This document shows positions 23,967 to 37,095 of a stretch of 64,000 nucleotides of DNA, in pieces. Under the pieces are notes generated by a model. It was given only the letters and a program-made list of their open reading frames with translations, did not search any database and had not been told where the DNA came from. How positions within the stretch are numbered: position 1 is the stretch's first letter; every line of letters starts with the position of its first letter. Location: the NCBI GenBank assembly GCA_008973525.1, contig WACJ01000410.1, forward strand, positions 62,001 to 126,000, given 5' to 3'. The stretch is from Stenopsyche tienmushanensis. Its lineage: Eukaryota > Arthropoda > Insecta > Trichoptera > Stenopsychidae. The translations under genes and the position numbers were made by a program.

Positions 23967-25845
23967 TATAATATTGTGCACATCATAGACTACAATTAAG
24001 TAGAAATATTGAAAAGTATAAAAAACAGTGAGCAATCGAAAAAAAGTTTGTGTTTTTACCAACATTTTTTGTAGTTTTGTGTTCATTTAATAAACACTTT
24101 TAAATATTTTTAGATAATTGTAGTCTATACGATGAAGATGTTTATTATACATATGCCTATGAAATTTCATAAAGAATGCTTATCTAGGGCGTGTGTAAAC
24201 ATTTCTATAAGCTTGGAAAAAGTAGTTTTGAGAAAAACCCGTTTAATCCTCTCCTCTCCTCAGCTTCTTCTCATCGGCTTATAAATTTGCGAATTTAATT
24301 TATATCGATTTGAAATTTTCTGAGCGTATTCTTAAATATTGATTATTTTGATACACGATGAAAAAAAGTTTTTTTTTAACCAAAAAGGTAGAAATGTCCC
24401 TTTTCTTTTTTCTTTATTCGTCTCTCTAGTTGCGGCATCAAATCATATGGTGAATGAGAGTCACCTCTCGAATGAAAAGTATTAAGTTGGATCAATTGTG
24501 ATGTCTTGGCTAGAAAAAAACATACAAAATGAAGTCATACTTCGCATAGTCCGGCTCATTAGCTCTGACGTCGTTTATAGGCATTTTTAAATTAAATGAA
24601 CCCATACGAAAAATAATCATAGGGTGCGATAACCGATTAAAAAGATGAACACGACGGAAGTGTCATAACAAATTTTATCAATTTTGCGGAATGGCTTACA
24701 TCTGTTTTTGTTAGTTACTCAAGCCAAATATTTTTCTTTGAGTCCTTGTTTTAATCAATTTAATTATTTTCCAGATACTGTTATTATCTGTATTTCTTAT
24801 AATATTGTAACTGATCCAAAATTTCATTAAGCTTGTTTTTTTATTTCAGCAGCATTTTTTCCGCCTGCTAATTACTGTTATACAATCAACTATTCAAAAT
24901 CCTCCTTTCCCAGCATGAACGTTCTAATTTTCAGTTTAACTTTTTAGAGTATCCATTATAAAATTTAACATTACACTAACGCAACATTTCGAAAGTCTTT
25001 TAAGTTTTTTTCAGCGATAGCCTTGCCATATTACTAATATATGTTTAATTTTATATTATGAAGTAATTTAATATATTTTTACTGATTGATGTTTTGATTT
25101 TTTATTCCATCGCCATTCACCAGTCATTGTTAATTTATTTGCAAAAGTATCCTAAAACTAAGGTAAATCTATTAAAATTTAATCCCTACTAGGTGATATC
25201 TAGTAATGATTGGATTTTCATTGAAAAAAAACTTTAATAAGAACATTTTGATTCTGAATATTTTATTATATATTTTTAAATCTATTTTGTTTGTATTTTA
25301 AAAAAATACTATACATCCAATTAATCTCAAGGCAAACTATGCTATTTTTTTCCAATATGCCATTTTTTAAAAAGTCAGATAGAGACTTCAAAGTTTTTTA
25401 TATACCTTTTAATACCATAGTATATAATTATGTGCTTGGATTTAATTATAATTGCATAATTATATGGGTGCTTCTAATGCTTGTCTTTTATACAGCTCGA
25501 TCCAATTTAATCCTAAATTACTAATCATATTTTCGACGTGACAAATGATGTGCACACCCAATAAGTACACGTAATTTGCTTACTTAAAAAGGTACTGAGT
25601 GGGGCGTGGCAAGGGAGGTTTAGAAACATGCATATATGTCGAATGCGTTCCGAGTCTGTAGTCTGTAAGACTAATGATTAGTGATGTAGGGTTAAAAAAG
25701 TCTTTTAACAAAATGTTACAGTTGAAGATATTGTACTTTAAAATAGGACCTCATTCATTGCAATTCATAATTACACAAATAATATGCGTACTGATCAATC
25801 CTTTTGAAATTATATTTTTATTTCAATAAAATTTCATTACAAAAT

Positions 25846-28800
25846 TTAATCAATATCCAATTTTCTAAATGTACCCATAATTCCAAGCAAATCGCCCACT
25901 CTATCGTCTGTTTTATCAAGTCTCTTCGATTCATCTGATTTAATATTATCCGAATCAATGAAGCGCTGCTTCCACAAATCGGATTGCATAATTTTAAGAG
26001 CTCGATCTGCGAAACATAGTTAACATTTAAAATCAATGACAAAATGAAGAAAAACACACACACACACACACAGTCTAAAATGAATACGCAAATCTACATT
26101 ACCCGCCAATTCATCACAGGTCGAATTCTGTCCTCCATATTCGACCGGCAATATTTTCGCTGGTATAAATTGATAAAGCTCCTCCAAACTATTATGAAAA
26201 TGCATCCGCTCTATAATCTTTTTTTTAGCGACCGTTTTCATAAAAGCAAGTAAATTGGCAGCGTAACTTGGGAAATTTAGTATGTGAACACCTTTAACTT
26301 GATGCGTGTAACAATTCTAAAAGTAAATCCAAAAATATGTTAAAAAAAATATCAATACATTTAAATTTAGAAGCATATAAAATTGTGTTTATTGCTTCCA
26401 TAGAAAGAAAACAAGATAAATAAAATAAACATTTCAATGTTCAATCTCATTTGGTTTGCATTTACTCTCATATCAGTCAGTCAATTCAAATAATGTATTT
26501 TAAAGATATCTCATTATTTAATGTATTCTAAGTCTTGAGGGTAAAGAGCTTCCTGTCTTTGGTGAGATGAACAACTTCTACACTCTTAATTCAGTTGAGT
26601 TGCCGATGTTCTACAGGCACGAGAATCTTTCTCTGCTCAGCCACCGCTTGTTTACTACTTTGCCTTTTATAATTAATTATAGTAGATAGTATTTCAAAAC
26701 CCGGATATTGTTTCTGAAGAACTCAATTTTACAAAACTTCGCGGTATGTCTCGTAGCGATAAGTTGTCTTTTTGTCTTTAGCTTTCTGATCTTCGTTCAC
26801 CTTGCGGCGCCTCGTGTTCAATCTAATGGAAAACGGAACCACGAAAATAATCAGAATTAAGAAGTCCACTTCAAAAGAAATTAATCACCGTAAGTAAAAT
26901 AGCTTTAAAATCAAAATAGAAAATTTTTAAATTACTAGTGATTAGCCAAACAGAACAAGCAAAAGTTGCAATGCCACAGTTAAAAAATAAACTGTTTGTA
27001 TTTTAATTCAGTTTATTGAATTGTTTTTATATATTTTTAATTACACCGAAATACAGGAATACGATCGCGTTTAGTAGTTATTTGAGAGGTATATTAAGAT
27101 TTCAAATATATATCTTTCCGATATTTCGAATCTCCTGTTGGACTCATGGACGCGGCATAACTGCCGGTGCCATGAGTTTGGTAATGCTTCTTGTGAGCAT
27201 CTTCCGTACAGTGCTGTCAATGCGCGATGTTGGACCATGCATTGCCGTTGCTTTATTTGTTAGATTGTTTGCATTGTTAGATTTTTTTACTTTGTGCTTC
27301 AATTTTCGATAAAATCGATAGCCAAGTTCTGGGTATGCTAGTGCTGTCGTCTCGTCTTTTGATTGCGTCTATTATTTCTTCGTTTTTCGATTTCTATCGC
27401 TCCTTTCATAATTCTGATAACGAAGTGTTAAACGGTTGTTATGGTTTTTATACCAGCAAAATAGATGTGATGATCGTTCTTCATAACATGTTCGTGCACT
27501 GCGGATTTGTAATCCAATTGCAAGACTGCGTTCTGATGCTCTGTCACCCCGTGGGTGATATATCTATCGGTTTTTTCAATGTACGATATGATACAGGCTG
27601 AGCATTCGATCTGGCAAACACCCTGAATTTCGATTTACACTTTTTTCTTTTTGTTGGGCAGGAGACTTTCTATATTTTTTCCCGTTCTAAAGATTATGCT
27701 AATGCCATGCTAATAAAGTGCTTTTGGATCCACAATACTTTTTTGTGTGGTGCATACCGCCTGCTAATAAATGAAAAGGGCGTAAATAGCTCATATACAG
27801 CTATCCATGTGAGAAGTATGCACACATATCTTGTGAGTTCCTGTGCTTTGTTGATGTTCACACTGAAAACTGCACACGTTTCATTTCGAATAATATATCA
27901 GTAGGAATCATTGGAACACAACATCTTCTCATTCTTGTGTTTGATTTGTATGTTTGCGTGTCATTTAATCAATGCATTTACATATATTATAATTCAAATC
28001 AAAAAGTCACTTTTTGTATTTTATCTCGCTGATAAACGTCCACATATTGAAAACCACTGTTTTGTTTAAATATATCGGTGCAGTAAGCTTTTTTATAGAC
28101 GCCACTAAAATTCCATTTGAATCTATTAACTATGTGATTAAAAGTAATTTGTTTTTGATATATTGCTGTTGTTGCTAAACGCATCGATCCAGCTATGAAT
28201 TGAAATGATGACGTTTGTATCAATTTACATTAAGAGATGTTGTTGTTTGTCAATTTACATTAAGACGTGTTTTGAGACGGGAAAGAAGATAGGAAGCCTT
28301 TTGCCCAACAAAAAGGATAGGGTAAAAAACGAAAGTCAAGGAGTATACGAGATCCCATGCGCAGACTGTGAGATGTCATACATTGGACAAACCAATAGAC
28401 AAGTAAATCACAGAGTAAAAGAACATCAGAAATCAGTTTTGCAATTGAACTACAAATCGGCACTAACGGAACACGCGATGAAGAACGATCACCACGTCGA
28501 TTTTGCTGGGACAAAGACTTTAGCGACCATCGAAAACTTCGGGATTAGAATTGTGAGAAAAGCTATAGAAATAGAAAAACGAAAAAACTCCGCAATCAAC
28601 CAAAGAGACGACGGCACTAGCGTACCCAGAGCTTGGCTTCCAATATTATTGAAACTCAAAACACCACGGAGAAAAGTGGCCCAACATCGCACTCTGCAAC
28701 GCTGGACGAAGAACTATACATTTTAACTTTATAACTGTCTATTTTAATATAAATTTTCAACTAGCAATAATTTTTCAGATGTTTTTGAGCAACTTAAAAA

Positions 28801-30365
28801 AATAACTGTATCAAATTTGATCATTTAAACAACCTACTTGTTTTTTTTTTTGTATAGCAAATTTTACCTTAAAATATTGATTTTAAAAATAGTATAAGAT
28901 TCAGACTAAATGAATTACGGCAAGCCAGAAACGCATTCTCTAAATGAACAAATTTACACTTTTTTATAATTTATTTTTATTTTTTTCACTTTTTTTTTCT
29001 AACGCGCCAATTAAAGATAGATAGAATAAGCACTGCATTACTTGCCTGCAATATATACATATACTTTTTTGCCAATGATGGTGGTGTTTTCAAGACATGA
29101 GCCAATGTAAAATTTTTCAAATCTAAAATTACACGATCGCCATGACTGACATCATATTTCATCCGCATATCACCTATCATGAAAGAGTACTTATAGCATG
29201 CCAGTGGATCGAAAAAATTTGCCTCAGTTGTCAAGTATCTAAGATTTAAAAAAATAATTTTACTTTCCAAATTAAATAAAAAATACTAATAAGATCAAGC
29301 TTATGAAGCATACTTGCAAATTAGAACTCTGTGTTTTTCCGGGGTCAAATGTGGAACTATGGCGTATTGAAAATTCTTCAATGTAGTAAGAATGTCCGGA
29401 GAAAACGGATTTTTATTGCATAAAATCTCTGGAAATATTGATTTCATAGATAAATATGCATCAATCTTTTTTTTAACTTTTTCGACGCTATATCCGCATC
29501 CACCAAAGAATCGATTCAAGACGTCTGGATCTAGAATATTAAAATAAAATAAATGATATTAAATTTATATTCATTGTAAAAAGGTGTGGTTAATAGAATA
29601 TTAATGTAATATATTTCAAACATATCCTAAAACGTAATATTTAAATTGAATATTTTCGGTAACATCGTCAATTTATGCCATTATTGAAGGTTATACATCC
29701 ATTCTCTTTAAATCGAGCTGAGCTCGAAACTACTGTGCTTCCTACTCGACTCAAATTTATAGCCAATTCAATACAATGACGCTGTTAATATTAATATTTT
29801 AATATTAAATTCTAGTTTAAGCAGCTATTGTTCATCATCTATGTCATCTAACACCTGAATATTTTAAAAGTTGTGTTTAGGACGTGTTTATGGACTATCA
29901 TTATGATAGTCTGGCGACTGAGTGACGTTGGATTTGGGTGGAGAGGGGGCTGCCAGACTACTACCAGCTTGTTGAGATAGTACCAGACTGGTTCACCAGC
30001 TATTACTAACTAGTAGTAGTAGTAAGCTAACCAGAAAATGTTATCAATTTAAAAAAGTTGCCCAACGGCACTCAGTCGCCAGACTCTCATAATGATTAGT
30101 CCGGAAATATGCCAGAATTCAACTATTAGATTATTCACATGTGTTAGATAACCTTCAATTTATGCTGTCAGTTCTTGGTATATAAGTACAAATGCAGATA
30201 TTTACCTAAACCATTCGGTGGTAAATGAGGCTGTTTTTGATACCATTCCAAAATAAGTCGTAGGCCTTCTACAACCATATTTTCAGTAACGTTTGCAGCA
30301 GCTAAATGATGCACAATGTCATCATCACATATGTTAAACAAAATTCTTTGATACTCAAGATCCAT
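25846..30365 (-). CDS. Gene C: CRAL-TRIO lipid-binding protein
   Basis: Predicted hydrophobic-ligand carrier of 314 residues. Coding exons: 30206-30365, 29314-29530, 29046-29238, 26103-26316, 25846-26006 (160, 217, 193, 214, 161 nt). It opens MDLEYQRILF and has QPHLP at 45-49, LTPEKHR near 117, KKKIIER near 221, LPVEYGG near 246 and ends FRKLDID. The intron after exon 3 uses a GC donor (CAG|GCAAGT), so it is a GC-AG intron of 2.7 kb, and it holds two Penelope fragments. Intron 1 holds a small MITE. A 5'UTR acceptor (TTTTATAG|CG) lies just upstream of the start codon and resembles those of D and E, so an unlocated noncoding first exon is likely. It is closest to D and E by eye (GGCGYSVEKVKKKI). 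Confidence 0.87.
26054..26072. repeat. (CA)n microsatellite
   Basis: A run of about nine CA dinucleotides in intron 4 of gene C. Confidence 0.85.
27075..27700 (-). pseudogene. Penelope-like element 3' fragment, GIY-YIG part (broken)
   Basis: On the complement the frame reads ..CSACIISYIEKTDRY.., TEHQNAVLQLDYKSA, EHVMKNDHH and FAGIKT, clearly the same domain as the plus-strand fragment at 28260-28726. It has a stop after TITTV and frameshifts upstream near NIESLLPNKKK. Beyond the coding part (about 27075-27300) is a tail with CGAAATATCGG, a sequence often seen at Penelope 3' ends. The reverse-transcriptase part is absent. It lies in the GC-AG intron of gene C, head-to-head with the other copy. 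Confidence 0.75.
28260..28726 (+). pseudogene. Penelope-like element, GIY-YIG endonuclease fragment
   Basis: About 155 codons open to TAA at 28726. It begins FETGKKIGSLLPNKKD and continues with GVYEIPCADCEMSYIGQT, carrying the GIY-YIG signature as GVY..YIG. Then come RVKEHQKS with the conserved Arg and a His, EHAMKNDHH, and a downstream Asn-containing stretch KNSAINQRDD. In Penelope elements this endonuclease is fused behind a reverse transcriptase. Here the transcriptase is missing, so this is a 5'-truncated insertion. It is less decayed than the facing copy at 27075-27700. Confidence 0.85.
29892..30102. mobile_element. MITE with about 33-bp terminal inverted repeats
   Basis: The left end GGACTATCATTATGATAGTC..GGCGACTGAGTG (29892-29924) matches the complement of the right end CACTCAGTCGCC..AATGATTAGTCC (30069-30102) with few differences. 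Total length is 211 bp, with no coding capacity. The target duplication is unclear, so I do not assign a superfamily. It is in intron 1 of gene C. Confidence 0.8.
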
Positions 30366-32952
30366 TATACCTTCGCTATAAAATATGCATAGATTATTTT
30401 TACTTTATGATTTGTTTAATTTCAGTGGTATAGAAAAGCGAATCACTTTTTAAACATTATTATAAACGTAGATTTTGAAATAATCATGAAATCAATAACC
30501 TATTTTTTTAGCATAATTCAAGAACCAAATGATTTCATAGAAAGTTGATCTAACATACAAGAAAAAAATAAGTCATTGAAAATTACATATGAATACTCTT
30601 AATAAAATTTGATACTTTTTCGCAACATTTTTCTACATGTTTTTACATGAATATTAGTAAAATCGGTTTAAATACGCTATTAATTGCTTCAAATTACAAA
30701 TAATGTTTTGTATATCTGATTTTTTTCTAGTACAATATTTTAAGACATATTTGAAATTATGGTTAGATCATATTTATGACATTTGTGGCCTTCATTGTAC
30801 ATTTGAATACTTGTTAACCTTAATAAATGATATCAACCTCGAAATTATAATCTACACTATGAAATAATTGTTCTTCTTTCATATCAAATAGCTGTTTAAA
30901 CCTGTCTGTCCGTGTTTTTGTAGGATCTTCATGAACCAAGTATCGTTTTAAAAAACACTTATAACATTTTCAAATTGATTACCCAAATTATACAATTTTA
31001 ATCAGAACTATTTTAAAACATTCTAATAACTTATAATTCGTGAACAATGTTTCCGAACCTTCCTTGATGAAGATCCAAGAATAACTATTCAATACTTAAA
31101 TCCATTTATTTATTTGAAGTTGACATTCAAGCTGGTATTATAATCAAATAAAACTTGTTTTAAAGAAATATCACCGAATTATTCATGAATCGTTTTCCTA
31201 TAGCCCTTTTTTTTATTCGATATGTTTATACATAATTTATTTACTTGTTGTTTTCTCATGTCTTAATAGTATTATTCTCTTTTATGCAAAAGTCGACGAT
31301 TTTTAAATTTCTTAATAAGTTAACTAAAATTTTAAATTGTATAATTGTAAAGTTAAATTTCTTAATAAGTTAAATTAAGTTATAAAACTTTCATATCTTT
31401 TACCATTTTCTTAATCATTTTTACCCTAAAAAAATCATTTATTTACGCGAAAACCTTAAAACTTTAGCTTCGTTGACTAGATAATCTTATAGTGAGAAAC
31501 ATCTCAAAATTTCAGTCAGATCAATCAACAATTTTTTAAGCTACAACTGCCGAACATTTTGAAAATGCAGTTTCTAAATAATCTCATTTGAAGTTTCAAT
31601 ACCATAAAACTATAAATTTTTGGTAACTTACCGATCAGTCAATGATTCCAGGCGCATATAATAGATCTTTAGCTTTCTTTAAAAGCTAATTATCTTCGAG
31701 TAGCTATTCTTTTCGTGTTATACGAGCTGCTTTTGTCTCAGAAAAACTCTTACAGTTTTACCTCGCTACCCGTGCTTAATCGGTATTTTTACCAAAGACT
31801 TTGCAGTAGGTGCCAATAATTATATTTAACGTATTCATCATCTTCAAGATGAAGCTGTAGTTGTTATTAAATATCTCAGCAGCAATGTATGTTAATATTT
31901 CAATTACCATTTCTTAAACTACGTGTGTAACCAAAATATTATTATCTCTTCCAAGAAAGATTTTCATACAGTAATTTTCTATGATTCTTCATAGATTACT
32001 TTACATCTTACCATTACTTACATGTTTTCTCCCATCAAAAAAATGTTAAATTCAGACTGTATATAGTTTTTAAATTAAAGAAATCAACAAAAAAGTGATG
32101 GTTATTCAAATTGTATTATAAAGGTAATTCGCCTTCAATAAACGCATACATTTTTGAATACAAATTATCCCACCCAATAAAAAATATATGTTGAACAAAA
32201 AAAAATCAATCTGTAAAGATTGTCATTTTTGCACAGAATTCACATCTTCGCAATCAAATCAATTGGAAAATTTGATTGGATTCATCTTTTTTTTTCTTCA
32301 TAGCTCCATGTCTTTTTCAAGCGCATTTTTTTAAACAAAACAATCTTATCGCTTAGGTACGTCATATTCAACGTCATTTTTTTAATTTACTTGAACTTAT
32401 CATTTCTTATGTAGCAATTAAAAAATTTGCATAGATAATGATGTTTTCAAATAATTAATAAGCTTGAATCCAAGTGACCTTGCATTGTATATATTTAATT
32501 ATGTATAAATTACTCGAGCAATTAATTATATAAAGTTTTTTTTTATGTTCAATCAAAGTGCATATTTGGACCTGTTTTAATGCGTTCTAATCAAAAAAAT
32601 GATAAATTGTTGAATACAAATCCTTGGAAATCTATGATTGAAAGATTTCAAAATATATTTAATGATTTTCATCTTTTGCGACATATTTAAATAGGATTTA
32701 CAACGTTTTAAACATTTTTTAACATTACAGATTATTCTCTAATACTTCAAGTCTATCTAAATCCCAACTTTTCAGATTATGACCACTGACTCAATTCGGA
32801 TGCTGATTTTTTTTTAAATAAAAATCATTTAAATATTAAAAAACATTTAAATATAGAATTACACAAAAAAATGCTTTTCCTTATCATATTCAGTACATTT
32901 TATTTTTTTCGCAATATAAATTACATAGTAATAGCATTACTTTTTTTTAAAT
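30366..32952. other. Spacer between genes C and D
   Basis: AT-rich, with no supported gene or element. The 5' leader and promoter of gene C should lie here, but I could not place them by motif. Confidence 0.5.
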
Positions 32953-35360
32953 TTAATCAATTTCCAATTTTCTAAATGTTCCCATTATTCCAAGCAAATC
33001 GCCACATTTATCGTCGGATTTTTCAAGTCTTTTCGATTCATCTGATTTGAAATTGTCTGAATCTAAAAAACGCTGCTTCCATAAATCAGACTGCAATACT
33101 TTGAAGACTTGATCTGCAATAAATTCATGGAGTAAAATTACTATCTGTCATAGTAAAACGCAGCAAATGGAGCGATCATTACTTTAATAAGAATACAATA
33201 ATAGCTCACATTTCTAAAATGATAAAAAGCGTAAGAAAATTCTGCAGCTAGTTTTTGAGTTCTCTTTACCTGATAATTCTTTGCATGTGGAATTTTGCCC
33301 CCCATATTCAATAGGTAATATTTTCGCTGGTATGAACTTATGGAGTTCTTCCAAACTACTGTGGAAATGCATTCGATCAGCAATTTTTTTCTTGAGTGTC
33401 GATTTTGCGAAATTGAATAAATTCACAGCATAACCAGGACAATTCAAAATGTGAATACCTTCCATTTTGATTGGATAACAATTCTAAAAAAAATCCATAC
33501 ATTTTTAAATTTAACTTACAAATATTGAATAATCAACGATAATTAAAAACCAAAAAAGTTTATACTATTCATGACTTTTACAAAACCATAGCTTTATCAA
33601 TTTCTATGTTTCAATACATAACACCCTTTTGATTGTTATTTAATGCTTTAAATTACCTAAATTATTTTTTTTGTATTAGATTGTTTGATTGGCCACCCTT
33701 TATGCGAATTATGATTTATCTAAATAGTTGACACAACAAACGCTTTCTTATACTTAATTTGTCAACGCTTTTGTTTTCATTTTTTGCACTCAAAATATAT
33801 TATAATCCACTAAGACTATTTTCAGAAGGCTTCTACATGTTTACATATTTTTTAAATGTCTTCAATTCTTCAAGCCGAATTTTCGTGAAATAGATCACGT
33901 TTATGCATCGAGTCTTTCTTAAATTAAGACCATCACTTTCTGATCTATATTCGTGGAAATTACTGTTCATTTAAAGCCTTCGTATAAAATAAAGCAATCA
34001 AAATTACGATATAATAATCAGATTATTATACTTCTAAAGTTTACAAACCAAAAAATATAACAACATTTATCCAAAACATGCGTGATGTTATCAGAGGTTT
34101 GACCAGATACACAGAAATGTATTTACACTTGCCATTGACATTACAATTTTGATATTTAACTTTGTATATTTAACCTACCTGTATTATATAAATACACTTT
34201 TTTGCTAAAGATGGTGATGTTTTCAAAACATGTCCCAAAGATAAATGTTCCATATCCATAATTATATGGTCTGCATTACGAACATCATACTTCATTCGTA
34301 GATCACCTATCATTGAGGTGTACTTAAAGCATGATAATAAGCTATATACATTTGTGTCGCTTGTCAAGGATCTGAAATAAAGAAATAATTATATTTTGAA
34401 AATATTACATGTGTCTAATTCTTGAGGCTTACTTGCAAATTATGATTCTGTGTCGTTCGGGGGTCAATTGTGGTATTATGGCATATTGAAAACAATTTAG
34501 TACCATTAGAATATCAGGAGAAAAAGGATCTCTATTGCATAAGATCTCTGGGAAGATTGACCTCATCGAAAAGTAAGAATCGATCTTCTTTTTAACCTTT
34601 TCGACGCTAAATCCGCTTCCTTCATAGAATCGATACAATACGTCCATTTCTGAAATGTAAATATAAAATTAGTATATTTTCCCCTAGTTTTTAACAGCAA
34701 ATAAATACTAGTTTAAGTGTCATTATATAGTAGAGCCATGAGTGAGTGATTGAATTTGCAACAATAATTAAATTTTAATTTATATATAATGATAATTTCG
34801 CTACTCACTCAAACTCAACCACCACATTAAATACTTACCACATGTGGAAAGCAACGGGAAACCATCACATTAAATAATTTCCCAAATAAGATCTCCTATG
34901 GAAATCCCCTATATTCGACATCGGCTATGATACATCATGATTCATGCTTTGATAGATGTCATAATGACTTTAAAGACTATAAAAGAGTGTTATTTAAAAA
35001 TATATTTTAGAAACAATGTTTGTGTTCTGATTAGCGTATGGCGTAACTCTTCTAATCGAGCCAAGCTTTAAAACAATCCTTCCAATTTGTATAATACCAA
35101 AAAGGTTGATATTTTAAATTTAAATAAATCTAGTTACAATAGCTGATAAAATTTATTTGTAGATTTTTTTGCAATTGTTATAAATAATTACCTAGTGCAT
35201 TTTGTGGCAAGTGAGGTTGTTTTCCATACCATTCTAAAATAAGTCTTTGGCCTTCTTCGATCATACTTTCGGTGACGTTTCGAAAGGCTAAATTGTAAAC
35301 CAAGTCATCGTTGCAAGTGTTAAATAATAATTTTTGATATTCAACATCCATTGCACCCAT
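32953..35360 (-). CDS. Gene D: CRAL-TRIO lipid-binding protein
   Basis: Coding exons 35192-35360, 34433-34649, 34179-34371, 33270-33483, 32953-33113 (169, 217, 193, 214, 161 nt). The product is 317 residues from ATG 35360, or 314 from the in-frame ATG at 35351 that aligns with the starts of A, C and E; both have GCAATGG context. A third ATG at 35365 is out of frame. Features: QPHLP, RFYEGSGFSVEKVKKKI, LTPERHR, KKKIADR, LPIEYGG, and the end FRKLEID (Glu where A, B, C and F have Asp). It is nearly identical to gene E in exons 2 and 4 and shares its leader exon and upstream sequence, so the two are a recent tandem pair. It is the compact member of the array, with no transposon in its introns. 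Acceptor TTATAG|CT at 35370 joins it to the leader exon ending at 36148. Confidence 0.88.
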
Positions 35361-36147
35361 TGCATCCAGCTATAAAACCACAATAATTCCAGTTATGAAT
35401 ACTTTGCGATAAATATGCATTCATTCGATATAATTTTGCAAACATCTTCATTATGAATATGAATTTTAATCCTTTTTATTCGTAAATTGACATCATGTCG
35501 TCGAGTGGATTTCGATTTCCACTCGTATTTTGACATTATGACACCAAAACTTAAACTCAAGCGTAAGGAAGTCTGTAAAATCCGTAAAACTAAATACATT
35601 CTGACACTTTACATAACCTAAAAAATACGAATATAAAGGGTTAATATGTAGTTTATGAATAAATTAAATTAAAATATTAATTCAATGTACACTGCTTTAT
35701 AATATGCTAAAAAATGCAAACAAATTATTTATATTTTATGCACCACAACATATGTTCTGAAAAAGTTTTACCTGGTGGTCACTCATCACTTGACACACAA
35801 TATGAATATTTTCCTACTTGAGAAGACAATTTTCGCAATATCTTACATATAAAATAGTATTTAAGTATCTTTACTCTTTTAAATCGTATCAAATCTCGCA
35901 CAAAAAATTAAACACGAAATCATTCGATAGTGAAATCTTTTCAAATAACCAGAATATTCACCGATAACCATAAGATGTTGTTTTTATTACACGTCTTACA
36001 TCCTTGTTTTTTATTACACTGTTGTAATAGCGTTGGCGGTCGTCATTCGGCATTCAAATTTAACAACTTCTACATAATATAACAAGATGAATGTGATTCA
36101 ATATTATATCGAACTTGCAGTTTATTTTCCACTTAATTTTAAAATAC

Positions 36148-36243
36148 CTCTTTAAATAACAGTGGTGCAGGACTAACAACCCAAAGGCGCAAAAGACTTG
36201 TTTGTTTGGAAGAAAGAATAAAACTGAGAGTAATTAAATATAA
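36148..36243 (-). promoter_or_regulatory. Predicted promoter and noncoding leader exon of gene D
   Basis: On the complement: TATA-like TTATATTTAA (36234-36243), start region TTCTTCCAAACAAACAAG near 36212, then about 65 nt without an ATG ending AAAGAG|GTATTT (donor at 36147). The same order and wording appear upstream of gene E (40140-40230). Conservation between paralogues over otherwise drifting sequence is the main evidence. Confidence 0.5.
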
Positions 36244-36729
36244 CTTGTTTTGACATAAACGTTTCAATCGTAGTTTTTTGTATATAATTTATTTTTTGCT
36301 AGGTTTGGCTTTGATATGTTCTTCTGTATTGATTTATTCGATTTACCAGATTTAATATGCGTCAATAAATACCTGCTTAATTGGATCGAGCTGTTCAATA
36401 CTTAGATATTTATCAATGCTTTAGAAAAAATCATTTTTGTGGGTTTAATTAAGTTTATTTATTAGTTTTTGAGTTATTTTTTTAATGAAATTTTTTAATG
36501 AAATCAGTATCTTTCTACAGTAATGGAATTGAAACGTTACCTGTAAGATAGCGAGAAATTTAGGCATTTTTTTTTTTTGGGAGTTAGGGAGGTCCTTATG
36601 AAATAAATCAGCAGCGTAATTTAAGGAATGGTTGCATTATTCTTCTCTTCTATATAACTTATTTTATGTTATGCTTAAATTACAATAACTAATCTTTCAT
36701 TTTTTCGTCTCATCAATAAATATTCCATC

Positions 36730-37095
36730 AGTAATGTGGGGCAGGGACGCTTTCGGGGCAGAGTCCTCGGGTCACTCCCCGCTCCCACGTATTCTCCAAG
36801 AAAGCTGCTTTCGCACGTGGGTTCGTTCTACTATTGGTTCATAATGGAGCCGAGAGGTGAGATAAAGGTGGTCGAATACAAATAGAAATAACCTCGTAAC
36901 TGTTTTCTTTATTAACGAAGCGAGAGAAGAAAGAGAGAGCTAGCCGCGGAAAGGACGTCTTCCTACAGTCAAGGCAATAAGGGCTAGATGTCGTTGTTTC
37001 AGACGCAATGTTTCTGCAGCACCACAGTAGATGTCACTGTAAAATTGACACATTGCATCGCAAGATGTCACTGTTTATTTAGTGAATTGAATCTG
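36730..37095. repeat. GC-richer dispersed repeat R4, copy 1
   Basis: It shares landmarks in order with 61900-62275: AGTCCTCGGGT, CTTTATTAA, GAGAGAG..GCGG.AAGGACGTC, GCAATGT..GCA.CAC, AGATG.C.CTGT.AAATT and ACACATTGC. Its make-up suggests an LTR or UTR of a retroelement, but I see no clear TG..CA ends or target duplication. Confidence 0.5.

Larger units (their letters stand above)
22141..24400 (-). repeat. Dispersed repeat R1, copy split by an RTE insertion
   Basis: The left part (22141-22361) and right part (23967-24400) together match 9677-10345 in reverse. The right part contains a palindrome with arms near 23986-24017 and 24096-24129. The R1 copy predates the RTE insertion because its two halves are continuous in the uninterrupted copy. 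Confidence 0.7.
20153..25845. other. Spacer between genes B and C
   Basis: Repeat-dominated. It contains an isolated piggyBac-type edge (TTAACCCTTTGCACACC at 20764), the inverted R3 copy (21271-21705) and the R1 copy (22141-24400) split by an RTE element. From 24400 to 25845 I see only AT-rich sequence with no supported feature. Confidence 0.6.

Noticed and set aside
27016..27601. Two plus-strand frames of 88-98 codons
   Set aside because: They are the antisense of the minus-strand Penelope fragment at 27075-27700.
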